The notes under the pieces are model-generated. The model was given only the letters and a program-made list of their open reading frames with translations. It searched no databases and was not told where the DNA came from. 64,000 nt of DNA, taken from positions 1-64,000 of the IMG/VR virus record IMGVR_UViG_3300033182_000922. The stretch is one strand, 5' to 3'. Below are positions 49,365 to 58,838 of the stretch, piece after piece (the stretch's first letter is position 1; each line of letters opens with the position of its first letter). Source of the DNA: a virus. Made by a program: the position numbers and the translations under genes.

Positions 49365-49775
49365 TTGAAACTATTTGATTACATAAAAGTTTTATTCGGT
49401 AAGGATGAACATTGGGATAAGGTAACTAATTACGATAAGTCAAAAAACTCATTTATGACAAATCGTTTTATGAGTATTAAATTTCCTATCCAGGCAAATC
49501 TATTTAATACACTTAAAATTGATCCAGTAGGTCAAGCCGAAGCATGGCGTATGGTTGCATCAAAATTTAATAGAGTTCCTGGTTTTATTTACACTAAAGT
49601 AAAGAAACAGCCTAAAGTAAAAGAATGGGTACCTAATCCAAAGGCGGTTGAATTATATATGAAATTTAATGAAATTGGTAAGCGTGAGTTTACTGAAGCA
49701 CTAAAACATAACCCATCCCACGTTCAATCTTCGATAGATATATTAGAAAAACAGATGGGCAATGATGCTGATTGA
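49365..49775 (+). CDS. Putative clamp loader small subunit, gp62-like
   Basis: 136 residues with a TTG start; the frame is open only to 49353 upstream and has no ATG before residue ~30. SFMTNRFMSIKFPIQANLFNTLKIDPVGQAEAWRMVASKF and PGFIYTKVKKQ resemble the short gp62-type loader subunits of cyanophage T4-like viruses (NR-x-S motif and a C-terminal YTK), by memory of pattern. Position after gp44 and RNase H supports a replication role. Start codon usage is unusual and could reflect low or regulated expression. Confidence 0.5.
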   Translation: MKLFDYIKVLFGKDEHWDKVTNYDKSKNSFMTNRFMSIKFPIQANLFNTLKIDPVGQAEAWRMVASKFNRVPGFIYTKVKKQPKVKEWVPNPKAVELYMKFNEIGKREFTEALKHNPSHVQSSIDILEKQMGNDAD

Positions 49776-50427
49776 CAATACCTTTGAATTAGGAATCCCT
49801 ACACACATTGAGTTTACTCTTTATAAATTTGATTACATTGATAGTATCATAATTTCTAGAGTACTTAAAGAATGTAAAAATTATAATGAAGATTCTACTG
49901 TGTATACTGTAAAGGTGGACTCATTCAGAAGAGCAGTAAAAGGCAGTAAGAAACTTCATAGAGAAATACAAAAAGTCTTAATCAACGGATTATCACCCAA
50001 CCCAGATAATAAACCTAACACTATTCATTTCTTGTGGTCTATTATGGATCGCTTAGTTAATTTAGAGTGGTTTACATTTAAGATTTCTTATGATAATAAA
50101 TACTCAAGAATGATTAAAGTTGAGAACAGGGAAATAATGAGCTTTTACTTTAAAATCAATGAAGGTTTATTTGATCTTACTAAGATATATGATAGAAAAG
50201 ATTTGGATGCCATTAACAAAAAGATCATTGAATTTGGTATGATGCCAAATAAGTATCTTGAAAGATCTCCTTATTTTTATATGAAAGCATCGGTGCTTTT
50301 TGATCTTCTTGGTCAGTTGGAAATAGATGGAACGGTTGGCACTTTTGATTTTCTTAATCAAATTGACCCAAAGCTAGAGGAAGACGATCCTATACTAACC
50401 GTAAAGACAGACTATACCCCATATTAA
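49762..50427 (+). CDS. Hypothetical protein downstream of clamp loader
   Basis: 221 residues (220 from the second Met). Mixed alpha/beta, with a central HFLWSIMDRLVNLEWFTFKISYDNKY and repeated aromatic residues; no motif recognised. It overlaps the previous gene by 14 bases and ends the replication block. In T4 the translational repressor RegA follows gp62, but this protein is longer and shows no clear RegA pattern. Confidence 0.55.
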   Translation: MMLIDNTFELGIPTHIEFTLYKFDYIDSIIISRVLKECKNYNEDSTVYTVKVDSFRRAVKGSKKLHREIQKVLINGLSPNPDNKPNTIHFLWSIMDRLVNLEWFTFKISYDNKYSRMIKVENREIMSFYFKINEGLFDLTKIYDRKDLDAINKKIIEFGMMPNKYLERSPYFYMKASVLFDLLGQLEIDGTVGTFDFLNQIDPKLEEDDPILTVKTDYTPY

Positions 50428-50432
50428 GGGAA

Positions 50433-50440
50433 TATATAAA
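50433..50440 (+). promoter_or_regulatory. Class A box AATATATAA before membrane protein
   Basis: TATATAAA in GAATATATAAAC, 15 bases before the ATG. Confidence 0.45.
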
Positions 50441-50455
50441 CAAAAATATTCTCTT

Positions 50456-50881
50456 ATGCGAAAGTTTTTAAGCAGGTGTTGCGAATCCAAAAGAGAATGC
50501 ATCACCTATCTAGTAGTTTTTCTTTGGGTAACTGTTGGAGTTATAGCTACCTATTTTGATACAAATTTTACTGACCTGGCTGCGTACTTTGTTTCTCTTA
50601 CTGGTTTTGTCGCAACTTATATCTTTGGTGAAAGTGTAAGAAAGAGTGAGAAGAGTTCAATTTTTCTTAAAGGGCCAACGAGTAGAAGAGAAATGATGAT
50701 GTACATAACAATAGGCTTATGGGCAATCGTTGGTATCTGGGTAATAGTACAAAGAGCCGACCTTATTGGAGTAAGCGCATATTTTGCAGCACTAACGCCT
50801 TTTGTTGGATCATATATTATTGGAGAAACGTTTAAAAAAGAATCAGAAACTTCTGATGAAGTTCAACAAATAAACTCTTAA
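50456..50881 (+). CDS. Four-helix membrane protein made of two tandem copies
   Basis: 141 residues with four hydrophobic segments arranged as two similar halves: RECITYLVVFLWVTVGVIATY...LAAYFVSLTGFVATYIFGESVRKSE and REMMMYITIGLWAIVGIWVIV...VSAYFAALTPFVGSYIIGETFKKES. Each half is two membrane segments followed by GE(S/T)-x-(R/K)K. The internal duplication is evident. It could be a holin or an inner-membrane protein; its position before virion genes does not decide. Confidence 0.65.
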   Translation: MRKFLSRCCESKRECITYLVVFLWVTVGVIATYFDTNFTDLAAYFVSLTGFVATYIFGESVRKSEKSSIFLKGPTSRREMMMYITIGLWAIVGIWVIVQRADLIGVSAYFAALTPFVGSYIIGETFKKESETSDEVQQINS

Positions 50882-50885
50882 GTTA

Positions 50886-52847
50886 ATGGCAGTTACAGGA
50901 ACAACCACAAACGAGAACGGTGATGCTATTCTTATAAGTCTACAAGAACCTTATAAAAATGTTGTTGAGGTAGTATCTTATTCTGACGTAACTGTTGGTG
51001 AAGACACTTCAGTGTTTTTTAGTAAATCTTTTAGATGGGGAACTGATGGTGTTACATATTCCGATTGGGTTCCTTTAACAAATGTGAATCTAGAAGCCTT
51101 GTTATTGGATCCAAATAAACCGTTTTGGGTTCAATATAAGTATGAACAGGTGGGCGACGGCACACTAGAATTTAAGTCTATATCACTTGAAATAGTTACC
51201 GATGGAGGGGTGATCTGTAAAGTACCTCAAGTTGAGTGCTGTGATGGTCAAACATTATCAGGTGCGCAAAACCTAGTAATAGACTGTTGTGGAACTTCAT
51301 GGAACCCTTATGATTTATCCAGGGCTTCACAAATGTATAATCAGCTATCTCAGGTTGCATCTAACCTATTCGGCTTTTGTGTTGACTATTTTAAGACTGC
51401 TGCTGACCAAAGAAGTAAAGATGTTATTCTTAAAGAGTATTCATTATTCGATGTTATTGCAAATGCTGAGGTTAAAATAATGATTCCTGATAATGAACTG
51501 CCAACAAGAGAGATTCAGTTTAATCCTCTTATGATGGATTTTCCAGTTCAGTTTGAAGTTCATATTGTTAAATCTGCATTTGAGGCAGTGTTTGGGGCTG
51601 GTGCAAAACCTCAGATGAGAGACTACTTATACTTTAAACAGTATATGAATAGGATGTACGAAGTTGATGCAGTAGCAGAAGCTGATGACTTTTTATATAG
51701 TGGATCTTATTGGAGAGTAAGTCTTGTCCCATATCAACAAAGAACCGCTGTTCTCTATCCTGATAAAAATATTGAGGATGTTAAGGATTCTTTAGTTTCT
51801 AATGTAGAGGATAAGTTCAAGGAAGAGAGAGAAGATGAATTTGCCGATGTAAGAAAACCTAATCAGTATAACACAATCGGAACCCAATCAAATGATTATG
51901 TTAGAAGGATTCTTGATAAGAAGCTAATCATTAAGGAGGAAAATGTTTACAATAACTGGACTATTATATCTAAATATCATTATCAATTAAAAACATTAAC
52001 CACCCAGGAAGAAGGCGTGGAATACAGATATGATAAAGGCTGGTCTACAACCGATGATAGGGCTTTTACATTTTGGTTAAGACCTCAATACGATAACCCA
52101 ATTGGGCAAAATGTTCTTATTACAGGAATAAGCAATAGCAGTGGAAGGGTAAAGCTAAACACCGCAGGCTTGCCTGAAAAAATCGCCGAAAAATTATCAG
52201 TTGGTGATTGGGTTAAAGTTAATGGAACTAAATCATATAATGGAATTCATAAGATAACTGCAATAGGAAACACTAGCATAGATTTAGATGTTCCTTATGT
52301 AGATAACATTACACAAGGTACTCCTAGATTTAATAGAGAGAAAAGCTGTAACTTTATGATATATGAAAATGACCTATTGCCGCCAACGCAATATGTTTCA
52401 ATTACATATACTCCTAATTGGTTCATTATAAAGATCGGTGACACTTACTTTAAATATGATCTATCATCGCAAGGATTAATTCTTAATAAAGATGATTGGT
52501 ATGCATTTGTAATAAATCTAAATAGTACCGCTAAACAGTTAAGCTTATTTGGCTACAATACTTTAGAAACCACCGGCGCAATAAATCCTGAGGACACACA
52601 AATTCTAAATAAGTTATTTAGTGAAATCAAAACATATAACCCAACAGCGGTTCCTGATTTAAATAAGTGGAAACTTTTAGGTTGCCCAACAGACATAACA
52701 AATATTAGGATCTGGAAAAAGCCTATTGAGGAAGAATTACAAGAACTTATTTTATCCCAGTACGTAGTAAAAGATACTCATTTATCACTTCTCCTTGATA
52801 ATGCAGCTCCTCAATTATTACTTAACAGGGAAACCGACCCTCGTTAA
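50886..52847 (+). CDS. Large virion structural protein, neck/tail region, with LamG-like C-terminus
   Basis: 653 residues. The middle (FPVQFEVHIVKSAFEAVFGAGAKPQMRDYLYFKQYMNRMYEVDAV) resembles motifs in T4-like neck and baseplate proteins. The C-terminal ~270 residues are beta-rich (RAFTFWLRPQYDNP..., YVSITYTPNWFIIKIGDTYFKYDL..., TNIRIWKKPIEEELQELI), the pattern of a concanavalin A/LamG-like jelly roll, often a carbohydrate-binding domain. N-terminus has a Cys cluster (ECCDGQ...DCCG). In T4 the genes before gp16 are the neck genes gp13-gp15. It probably belongs to the neck; the jelly roll may bind host sugars. Confidence 0.55.
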   Translation: MAVTGTTTNENGDAILISLQEPYKNVVEVVSYSDVTVGEDTSVFFSKSFRWGTDGVTYSDWVPLTNVNLEALLLDPNKPFWVQYKYEQVGDGTLEFKSISLEIVTDGGVICKVPQVECCDGQTLSGAQNLVIDCCGTSWNPYDLSRASQMYNQLSQVASNLFGFCVDYFKTAADQRSKDVILKEYSLFDVIANAEVKIMIPDNELPTREIQFNPLMMDFPVQFEVHIVKSAFEAVFGAGAKPQMRDYLYFKQYMNRMYEVDAVAEADDFLYSGSYWRVSLVPYQQRTAVLYPDKNIEDVKDSLVSNVEDKFKEEREDEFADVRKPNQYNTIGTQSNDYVRRILDKKLIIKEENVYNNWTIISKYHYQLKTLTTQEEGVEYRYDKGWSTTDDRAFTFWLRPQYDNPIGQNVLITGISNSSGRVKLNTAGLPEKIAEKLSVGDWVKVNGTKSYNGIHKITAIGNTSIDLDVPYVDNITQGTPRFNREKSCNFMIYENDLLPPTQYVSITYTPNWFIIKIGDTYFKYDLSSQGLILNKDDWYAFVINLNSTAKQLSLFGYNTLETTGAINPEDTQILNKLFSEIKTYNPTAVPDLNKWKLLGCPTDITNIRIWKKPIEEELQELILSQYVVKDTHLSLLLDNAAPQLLLNRETDPR

Positions 52848-52854
52848 CCTGGAA

Positions 52855-52862
52855 TATATAAT
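52855..52862 (+). promoter_or_regulatory. Class A box AATATATAA before terminase small subunit
   Basis: TATATAAT in GAATATATAATC, 16 bases before the ATG. Confidence 0.45.
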
Positions 52863-52878
52863 CTAAATTTAGGGATTA

Positions 52879-53493
52879 ATGAAAGAAGAGTCTAAGGATA
52901 AGTTTAGAGATAGCCTTGGTGATTTATTAAATGATTTACCTGACGAGGTTCCGGGTTTAGATGAGTCTCCTCAGCTACCAAAGGTAAGAGCAGAAAATAC
53001 GCAATCCGCTCAGTTAATTAAAGCAAAAGGTAAAGCTCAAAGGGTTATGAATAATCTTTTAAAATTTTATCTTAGTGAACAGATAATTGAGGAACATGAG
53101 TATATTAAAGCTAAAGCAGATTTAGATGAATATGCATTAAGTATGCTTATTCGCCAAATGCAAAATAGTGAATATGCCATCACTGCTTTAATGGATCAAA
53201 TTAACGAAGGTGATGTATCTCCTAGAATGTTTGAAGTACTTAGTGATTTACAGAGAACTTTGCTGGATATCATAAAGAGCCAAACAATGTACATGGTTGC
53301 GATTGAAGAAAATGCAAAAAAGATTTCCAGAGACATTGATGTATATCATGGCGGTTCTGATACAGGACAATCTACTAATAAGTCAAATGGTGGAATTAAA
53401 TCCAGAGGTACAAAAGATCTAATGAGAGCCTTACAGGATACTATTAACGAAGAAGATATTCAAGATGTCGATAGCAATGAAGATGAAGAATAA
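52879..53493 (+). CDS. Terminase small subunit, gp16-like
   Basis: 204 residues. Central helical/coiled-coil region (~45-150: AQLIKAKGKAQRVMNNLLKFYLSEQII ... MFEVLSDLQRTLLDIIKSQTMYMVAIEENAKKI) with acidic disordered ends, as in T4 gp16 (164). It binds DNA and regulates the large terminase. Call rests largely on order: class A box, this gene, GroES-like gene, large terminase. Overlaps the next gene by 29 bases. Confidence 0.75.
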   Translation: MKEESKDKFRDSLGDLLNDLPDEVPGLDESPQLPKVRAENTQSAQLIKAKGKAQRVMNNLLKFYLSEQIIEEHEYIKAKADLDEYALSMLIRQMQNSEYAITALMDQINEGDVSPRMFEVLSDLQRTLLDIIKSQTMYMVAIEENAKKISRDIDVYHGGSDTGQSTNKSNGGIKSRGTKDLMRALQDTINEEDIQDVDSNEDEE

Positions 53494-53749
53494 GTATGTT
53501 CTTGTAAAAGAACTACCACAAGAAACGGTTACCTCCGGTGGAATAATTATACCTGAGGAAAAGTATAACCGTAAAGCTATTGTAATTTCCGCTTCTGATG
53601 ATATAGATGTAAAGGAGGGGGATACAATAATAAAAACAATAGGTAAGGGTACGATGTATACTTTTGGTGATGAAGAATTAGAAATCCTTCATGAAAATCA
53701 TATTCTTGCCGTCATAGAAGAAAATGGCACAAAGACCACAGGCACCTAG
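53465..53749 (+). CDS. GroES-like co-chaperonin (gp31 analogue)
   Basis: 94 residues, or 90/88 if starts at 53477/53483 are used. NKYVLVKELPQETVTSGGIIIPEEK is the GroES N-terminal strand plus mobile-loop region (SGGIIIP matches the GGI/V-L contact to GroEL), and AIVISASDDIDVKEGDTIIKTIGKG ... DEELEILHENHILAVIE gives the rest of the Cpn10 barrel. T4 gp31 is needed for GroEL to fold gp23. Here the sequence looks more like a normal GroES than gp31. Wedged between, and overlapping, both terminase genes. Confidence 0.85.
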   Translation: MSIAMKMKNKYVLVKELPQETVTSGGIIIPEEKYNRKAIVISASDDIDVKEGDTIIKTIGKGTMYTFGDEELEILHENHILAVIEENGTKTTGT

Positions 53750-55541
53750 TGCAGGATTTGAATTTAGCGTAGGTAAAGCTGAACAATCTTTTTCATGGAC
53801 GAGTGAAAAGGTTGAGCAACTCATGCTTGCATTAGAAGAAGGGTATAAACCTAAGGCAACCCCTTTTTATGAAGGTAACCCAAATCTCAGAAAAGGTAAC
53901 ATTGTATTTAATTATACTCCTCATGAAATTAGGGAGATAAAGAAATGCGCAACTGACATTGTGTATTTTGCAAATCATTATTGTACTGTTATGACCGATC
54001 ATGGTTTACAGACAATTACATTAAGACCTTATCAGGAAGAAATGTTAAGGCAGTTTCAGGCAGAGAGATTTAATATTTGTCTTGCTGCAAGGCAGATTGG
54101 TAAAACAATTTGCTCTTCTATTTTTATTGCTTGGTATTCTCTTTTTAACTTTGACAAGAATGCTCTTATTCTTTCAAACAAAGGTGCAACGACCAGAGAG
54201 ATTATTGATAAAGGTAAAACAATTCTTGAACACTTACCTTTCTTTTTAAAGCCAGGCGTTCTTAAATGGGATGTATTTAATTCTAAGTTTGATAATGGAT
54301 GTAGAATCATTGGTCAAACTACAACCAAGAAAGCAGCAATTGGTTTTACTATTCATTTGCTATTTATGGATGAGTTTGCCCACATACCCCAAAACTTTGT
54401 TAACACCTTTTATGAAAACGTGTATCCAACGGTATCCGCTTCTACGAATTCAAAAGTAATTATTACAAGTACCCCTAATGGGTTTAATAAATTTTATGAT
54501 ATTTACTCAGCGGCAGAAAAAGGTGTTAATGAGTATGCGCCTTTTAGGGTAGATTGGTGGGATGTACCTGGTCGTGATGAAGCTTGGATGAAGCAGGAAG
54601 TTTCTAATCTCGGATCCGAAGAAGCATTTAATCGACAATATGGAAATCAGTTTATTGCTAGTTCTTCTTTACTACTTGGCGCAGATAGCCTAAAAAAATT
54701 ACAAAATAACCAAAAGGAGTTTGTTCATCGTGAGCTGCCGGCTTTTGAAGAAGAGGGCGTAGTTTATGATGGTTTACTTTGGGATCCTGATTTTGATTTA
54801 GATGAAGTGGAAGAAGACACCAATTATTTTGTGTTTTCAATTGATATAGCTGAAGGTAATGGCGGGGATTATTCAATTGTAAATATCTTTAAAGTTGAGA
54901 TGATGGATGAAAAGGATTGGGGTAAGGTTACATCACCTGGAAGCTTTGTTGACTTTTTTAGAATTAGACAAGTAGGAAGGTTTAGAAGTAATGAACATAC
55001 TATTGAAGAATTCGCAAAAGCAATTTACATTCTTGCATTTGATATGTTCTATTCAGAAAATGTTAAAATGATCATTGAGTGGAATATGTTTGGTGGGGAG
55101 GTTATTAAGAGATTAGAAACTGTCTTCCCACAGAGAAATGATTTTGATGAGGAAATGGTTGTTAAGTTTAAGCATCGTATTGATGCAAGAACAAAGCAAT
55201 TTGGTCTTAAGGTTAAAAAAGATAATAAACCTATTTTTTGCCAAAATTTTAAGAAGTACATTACACAGAATAGAATAATCATTAATGATAAGAAAACTGT
55301 TTATGAAGCCTCAACGTTTGGAAAGATGCCAAATGGATCTTATGCAGGCCAATTAGGTAATGATGATCTTATAATGACATGTATAAATAGTTCGGAATTC
55401 TTCTTTACATTGGACTTTTCCGATTTTGCAGAAGAGATTTATGATGAGATTGATGAGTCTGTACAAAATAAGATTGATGAAATTCTAGAAAAAGATTCAA
55501 AGGGTGGTAACCTCAATTATGATATCTATGATCTGGTATAA
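53724..55541 (+). CDS. Terminase large subunit, gp17-like
   Basis: 605 residues, same length class as T4 gp17 (610). ATPase: Walker A ARQIGKT (122-128), Walker B LLFMDEFAH (~212-220), coupling motif VIITSTPNG. Nuclease: FSIDIAEGNGGDYSIV (first acidic residue ~373), MIIEWNMFGGEVIKRL, and GNDDLIMTC. It pumps DNA into the prohead and cuts concatemers. Preceded by a region PYQEEMLRQFQAERFNICLA typical of the family. Confidence 0.96.
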   Translation: MAQRPQAPSAGFEFSVGKAEQSFSWTSEKVEQLMLALEEGYKPKATPFYEGNPNLRKGNIVFNYTPHEIREIKKCATDIVYFANHYCTVMTDHGLQTITLRPYQEEMLRQFQAERFNICLAARQIGKTICSSIFIAWYSLFNFDKNALILSNKGATTREIIDKGKTILEHLPFFLKPGVLKWDVFNSKFDNGCRIIGQTTTKKAAIGFTIHLLFMDEFAHIPQNFVNTFYENVYPTVSASTNSKVIITSTPNGFNKFYDIYSAAEKGVNEYAPFRVDWWDVPGRDEAWMKQEVSNLGSEEAFNRQYGNQFIASSSLLLGADSLKKLQNNQKEFVHRELPAFEEEGVVYDGLLWDPDFDLDEVEEDTNYFVFSIDIAEGNGGDYSIVNIFKVEMMDEKDWGKVTSPGSFVDFFRIRQVGRFRSNEHTIEEFAKAIYILAFDMFYSENVKMIIEWNMFGGEVIKRLETVFPQRNDFDEEMVVKFKHRIDARTKQFGLKVKKDNKPIFCQNFKKYITQNRIIINDKKTVYEASTFGKMPNGSYAGQLGNDDLIMTCINSSEFFFTLDFSDFAEEIYDEIDESVQNKIDEILEKDSKGGNLNYDIYDLV

Positions 55542-55560
55542 AAAGTATCTATGTTGTGGA

Positions 55561-55568
55561 TATATAAA
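55561..55568 (+). promoter_or_regulatory. Class A box ATATATAA before sheath gene
   Basis: TATATAAA in GGATATATAAAA, 27 bases before the sheath ATG. Confidence 0.45.
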
Positions 55569-55595
55569 AAAAGCAAATAAAAAAAATAATATAAG

Positions 55596-58500
55596 ATGGC
55601 ACTAGATCCGAAAATCGCTTCTCTTAAAGCTGCAGGTACTTATCGTTTTGAATTCGATAAGAGTCAGGTTGTAAGTATTCCTGCCAACCAGACGAGATTA
55701 ATCGTAGGTTTCTCGAAAAAAGGACCTTTCAATACTCCGGTCTTTGTCCCAGATACAGCATTCTTTAAACAAGTGTTTGGTGATATTGATAGAAATTTGG
55801 AAAGAAAGGATTCATTTTTCCACAGAAGCTGTTTATCAGCATTAGAAAGAGGTCCTATTTTGGCACTTAATCTTTTAGCTTTAGATTCAGACGATAACGT
55901 TGATTACATTAAGTTTGGTACAGCTTCTACACCAGAGGCACAGATTAATACAGGAGCTTCAGGCGAATATCAAAAGTTTTACAATAGAGATAAATTCTTT
56001 TACCCTGATAGCGATGCATTTTTAGATAACGTTGGAGCAAACAGAACAACTTTAAGTTCTACTTCAACTAATGACTTATTGGACTTTGTTAATTTAGGAC
56101 AAAATCCAATTTCAGTTATTGTTAAGAAAGCTGCAAATGCAAATGTAGCTGCATTTAATGTAACTGTTGAAGAATGGTACGGCGCAGCTAATGTACCAGG
56201 CTTCTTAGATAAGGATAGTTTAATTTCAGACTTCATGGTTGATATATTCGTCATTGGCGGAGACTTCGGTGGAGACTTTAGTTCTGCTACGCCTTATGAG
56301 AGATTTGAAGCTGACCCAACATTCCAAACTTACTTTGATCCAACTAAAGGTATTCAAAGAAAGGTATTTACATCTGATGCTACCGATACTAAATTAACTG
56401 AATTCTTTAACGAATCAGAAGTTAACTTAATCGCAACTTATACTGCATGTTTAATTCCTGATTTTGTTGATTTGATTGGAAATAACCTTTTCGTTGAAAA
56501 GCTTGTTAACGCAGATACTGCTACAACAGGTTTATTCTGTACTGTTAATGAAGATCTATTCAGTGGAGACTTCTTAATTGACGGTGTTGCAGGTGGTATT
56601 GATTTAATTGGACATAACATTGAGTATACTCAAGCAACTAGCATCCAGGATGATGTTAACTTCTTATCATATGGTGCACCTATTGTATCTGATCTTTCTT
56701 ATGCAAGAAATGCTCAGGTAACAAATACTGCAACTGTAACTACTGAGGTACTTTCGGTTTCAACTACAACCGATGGAAACATTCAGGTTCAATTGACCGG
56801 ATCTGCTAGTGATTCGGTATATGATGCATTTGCTTCAATGACGGCAAATGATTCTTCTGCTGTAGGATCTTATATCTTAGGTGCTGTAAGTGGAGAATAC
56901 ATTCCGGTATTATCTGTTAATATTACAACTAATGTTGTTACCTTAGTATTATCAGGCGCTGGTTCTACTGCAGTTGGAGATTTCCCAACTGCCGGAGGTA
57001 CAGTGTATACTTACATTAACGAATCTGACTTTAACTTTACTGTTCAGGAATATCCTAATACTAATACAGGTATTGTAGGTTCTTACGGATCTGCGATGTA
57101 CACTGCATTCTCTAACGGTACTCTTACCGATGGTGATGAAGCTGTATATGAAGTAGGAGGTACACAATATACTTCGTTCTTGGTATTTAATGCTGCTGAA
57201 TACGGATACATCCATACAGGTGTTCCTACCACAGCTGTTGATAAAATCGCTATTTCAGATCCAGATTACTACTTACCAGTTGCTACGGTTACTGCGTATG
57301 AAGAAGATGGATTTGTAAACTTAACCCCAAGAGCCCAGTTTGATTTAGATGGTACAGGTGTATTCTTGGATTCTGATGGTACTGCACTTGCTGCAAATAC
57401 TTTAGGAGTTCAAACTCTTAAGGGAGCATTAAACCTTACTATTGATATTTTAGCCGATGCTGCTAGTGAACCTTCTCTTAAGCCTAACCAAGTACTTATT
57501 TCATCCACTTCACCAGAAGCTGCTGATTTGGTTGTAGGAAATTACTTATTACATTTTGAAGGTTCTATCGCGGTTCCTCATTCTAGGTTAACTAGAATTA
57601 ATGAAGTTGTAGGAGGATTAACAATTAATGAATATCCTATTATTCCTGCCGGAACTACTGCATTACTTGTAACTTGTCAATCTGAGATTTCTGTAACTAC
57701 TGTAGGCGGTGTTAAGAAAGTAGAATTGTATTACCCAATCGATGAATGGGTTGATTACTTAAACATATTTACTTTAGATGGATTCCAATTGGATGTTACT
57801 AAACATGTACCTGATGGATCTAATGATAGACAAAACGCAATATTAAGCGGTACATTAAGCGGTACCAATTTATATAAGGCACTTACTGATAGAGAAACAA
57901 TTAACTTCCGCTATGTGGTTGATACCTTCGGGAACGGAATTGAAAGTGGATCTAAGGCAATTTACACTCAGTTGTGTAACGATAGAAAAAATGCATTCGC
58001 TATAATTAATGCACCTTCTGCTAAGGACTTTAAAAATAGCACTGATCCTTCTTTCTTAGATGCAACTGGAAGCCTTTCATCTAGATTGATTTCTACTGGT
58101 GGTGATCTTACTAAGAATCCTACCGTTAGATACTCATTACCATCACCAACACAAGGTGGTAGCTGGGGAGCATTCTATTATCCTTACATTACCGTAAGAG
58201 ATCTTGGAAAGAACATTAACGTTCCACCTGCTGCTTATGTTTCTAATAACTTTATTGCAAAATATGAAAATGCTTTACCATGGTCATTAGTTGCAGGAGT
58301 TCGCCGAGGCGTTGTAGGTGGTACTGGAGTTGTGGGATTAGAACTTAACTTGGATAAAGAAGATAGAGAATACTTAGAACCATTTGGATTAAATCCGATT
58401 GTATTCCAAAGTGGAACTGGTCCAACTATCTTCGCAAACAAAACTGCTCAACAAACTCCAAAATCTGCATTAAGCTCAATTAATGTTAGAGAGGTTGTTA

Positions 58501-58799
58501 TTTACATCCAAGATGGAATTGAGGCAATCCTTAAGAACTACTTGTTCGAGTTCAATACTGCTCAGACAAGATTGGAAATTAAGACACTTGCTGATAACTT
58601 CTTATCAACTGTACAAAACGACGATGGGGTATATGACTTTAGAAATATTATGGATGAAACCAATAATACACCTGAAGTTATTGATCAGAACATTGGTATT
58701 CTTGATACCTATATCGAACCAGTAAGAGGTATGGAGGTTCTTGTACAAAGAACTACAATCTTAAGAACTGGGGCAATTAGCACAGGAAACTTCCAATAA
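55596..58799 (+). CDS. Contractile tail sheath protein, gp18-like (very long)
   Basis: 1067 residues against 659 in T4. N-terminal PANQTRLIVGFSKKGPFNTPVFVPDTAFFKQVFG and the C-terminal third (GGSWGAFYYPYITVRDLGKNINVPPAAYVSNNFIAKY ... EAILKNYLFEFNTAQTRLEIKTLADNFL ... PVRGMEVLVQRTTILRTG) match T4-type sheaths. The extra ~400 residues lie in the middle (~250-720), are beta-rich with many Thr/Val/Gly, and probably form surface-exposed domains on the tail. Tube gene follows directly, as in T4. Confidence 0.93.
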   Translation: MALDPKIASLKAAGTYRFEFDKSQVVSIPANQTRLIVGFSKKGPFNTPVFVPDTAFFKQVFGDIDRNLERKDSFFHRSCLSALERGPILALNLLALDSDDNVDYIKFGTASTPEAQINTGASGEYQKFYNRDKFFYPDSDAFLDNVGANRTTLSSTSTNDLLDFVNLGQNPISVIVKKAANANVAAFNVTVEEWYGAANVPGFLDKDSLISDFMVDIFVIGGDFGGDFSSATPYERFEADPTFQTYFDPTKGIQRKVFTSDATDTKLTEFFNESEVNLIATYTACLIPDFVDLIGNNLFVEKLVNADTATTGLFCTVNEDLFSGDFLIDGVAGGIDLIGHNIEYTQATSIQDDVNFLSYGAPIVSDLSYARNAQVTNTATVTTEVLSVSTTTDGNIQVQLTGSASDSVYDAFASMTANDSSAVGSYILGAVSGEYIPVLSVNITTNVVTLVLSGAGSTAVGDFPTAGGTVYTYINESDFNFTVQEYPNTNTGIVGSYGSAMYTAFSNGTLTDGDEAVYEVGGTQYTSFLVFNAAEYGYIHTGVPTTAVDKIAISDPDYYLPVATVTAYEEDGFVNLTPRAQFDLDGTGVFLDSDGTALAANTLGVQTLKGALNLTIDILADAASEPSLKPNQVLISSTSPEAADLVVGNYLLHFEGSIAVPHSRLTRINEVVGGLTINEYPIIPAGTTALLVTCQSEISVTTVGGVKKVELYYPIDEWVDYLNIFTLDGFQLDVTKHVPDGSNDRQNAILSGTLSGTNLYKALTDRETINFRYVVDTFGNGIESGSKAIYTQLCNDRKNAFAIINAPSAKDFKNSTDPSFLDATGSLSSRLISTGGDLTKNPTVRYSLPSPTQGGSWGAFYYPYITVRDLGKNINVPPAAYVSNNFIAKYENALPWSLVAGVRRGVVGGTGVVGLELNLDKEDREYLEPFGLNPIVFQSGTGPTIFANKTAQQTPKSALSSINVREVVIYIQDGIEAILKNYLFEFNTAQTRLEIKTLADNFLSTVQNDDGVYDFRNIMDETNNTPEVIDQNIGILDTYIEPVRGMEVLVQRTTILRTGAISTGNFQ

Positions 58800-58838
58800 G
58801 AAAAAGAAAAGAGAATAAATAAAAAAATAAGATAAGTT

